5,742 nt of DNA, taken from contig KL569101.1 of the NCBI GenBank assembly GCA_000715635.1, forward strand, positions 467 to 6,208, in the 5' to 3' direction. The stretch comes from Streptomyces violaceus (GTDB lineage Bacteria > Actinomycetota > Actinomycetes > Streptomycetales > Streptomycetaceae). Shown here piece by piece: positions 5,424 to 5,742 of this stretch (position 1 is its first letter; every line of letters starts with the position of its first letter). Both the position numbers and the translations under genes were made by a program. The notes below the pieces were generated by a model. The model saw only the letters and a list, made by a program, of their open reading frames with translations, was not told the DNA's origin and did not search any database.

Positions 5424-5742
5424 CTAGTCCCACCAGAAGTGCCAGGTCGGCTGGTCGATGACCTGGTGCTCGGCGTAGGCCCGCAGGGTGGGGTCGGTGC
5501 CCTGCCGGATGTTGTCCGGGCAGAACGCGAAGTGCTCGGCGGCGACTGCTTCCGCCTCCGTGAGGGTGGTGGGCGGGGCGGCGACCGACACCAGCAGATG
5601 GTCGAAGCCGAGCGCCACGACCCGTATCCCGAAGCGGTCCTCCCAGGAGCGCAGCACCGCGCTGACCCGGGCCGTGTCGCTCTCGTGGTTCGCCGGGCCC
5701 GTCCAGCCGATCGCCGTCGGGATGTCCGCGCTGCGGCGGGGC
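5424..5742 (-). CDS. DUF4253 domain protein, C-terminal part (5' end outside window)
   Basis: The minus-strand frame ending at TAG 5424-5426 stays open to the right edge, so only the last 105 or so codons are present. A GTG at 5657 falls inside the conserved domain and is not the true start: the in-frame sequence upstream reads DIPTAIGWTGPANHESDTAR, leading into VLRSWEDRFGIRVV, as expected for the family. Later blocks are GFDHLLVSVAAPP, AAEHFAFCPDNIRQG and the Trp-rich end PTWHFWWD, which are hallmarks of DUF4253 proteins of actinomycetes. It is soluble, of unknown function, and some members are proposed to belong to polymorphic-toxin immunity-like families. No neighbouring toxin can be judged from this window. 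It is convergent with the N-acetyltransferase gene. Confidence 0.85.
   Translation of the reverse strand, partial: PRRSADIPTAIGWTGPANHESDTARVSAVLRSWEDRFGIRVVALGFDHLLVSVAAPPTTLTEAEAVAAEHFAFCPDNIRQGTDPTLRAYAEHQVIDQPTWHFWWD

Noticed and set aside
1..5742. CRISPR array, tRNA, rRNA, insertion sequence or phage genes
   Set aside because: I saw no regularly spaced repeats, cloverleaf-like segments, transposase motifs or integrase motifs on either strand by eye.

Overview
The window is high-GC DNA with G/C-biased third codon positions, polypurine Shine-Dalgarno sites and protein families typical of the genus Streptomyces or a close actinomycete relative. This is judged from protein-family recognition and base composition, not from a search. 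It looks like ordinary chromosomal arm-type content: mostly single-gene transcription units in mixed orientation, with no transposase, integrase, tRNA, rRNA or CRISPR array that I can see.

Layout from left to right. (1) The C-terminal part of a protein that runs off the left edge: a Ser/Ala/Pro-rich linker followed by a globular domain that I know as the exported sensor-like tail of Streptomyces helix-turn-helix membrane proteins. (2) Convergent to it, a small minus-strand protein of the family usually labelled 'ADP-ribosylation/crystallin J1'. (3) A short divergent control region with a 6+6 bp inverted repeat, leading into a plus-strand SAM-dependent methyltransferase of the DUF574/Methyltransf_19 type. 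(4) A promoter-bearing gap and a stand-alone class I PLP aminotransferase of the 2-aminoadipate aminotransferase/MocR-like type. (5) A 340-base stretch without an intact gene that holds two truncated gene ends meeting head to head: the last helix-turn-helix segment of a LuxR/NarL-type response regulator on the minus strand, and the last 60 codons of a TAP-type alpha/beta hydrolase on the plus strand. (6) A 217-residue uncharacterised membrane protein. (7) An arylamine N-acetyltransferase with its full Cys-His-Asp triad. (8) On the minus strand and running off the right edge, the C-terminal part of a DUF4253 protein.

No shared pathway is evident. The methyltransferase and the aminotransferase each have their own upstream signals, and the N-acetyltransferase has a likely -10 box immediately before its start codon. 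The most interesting structure is the apparent deletion scar near 3660-3671, where both flanking genes lost their 5' portions. I found no convincing new multi-gene system in this window.
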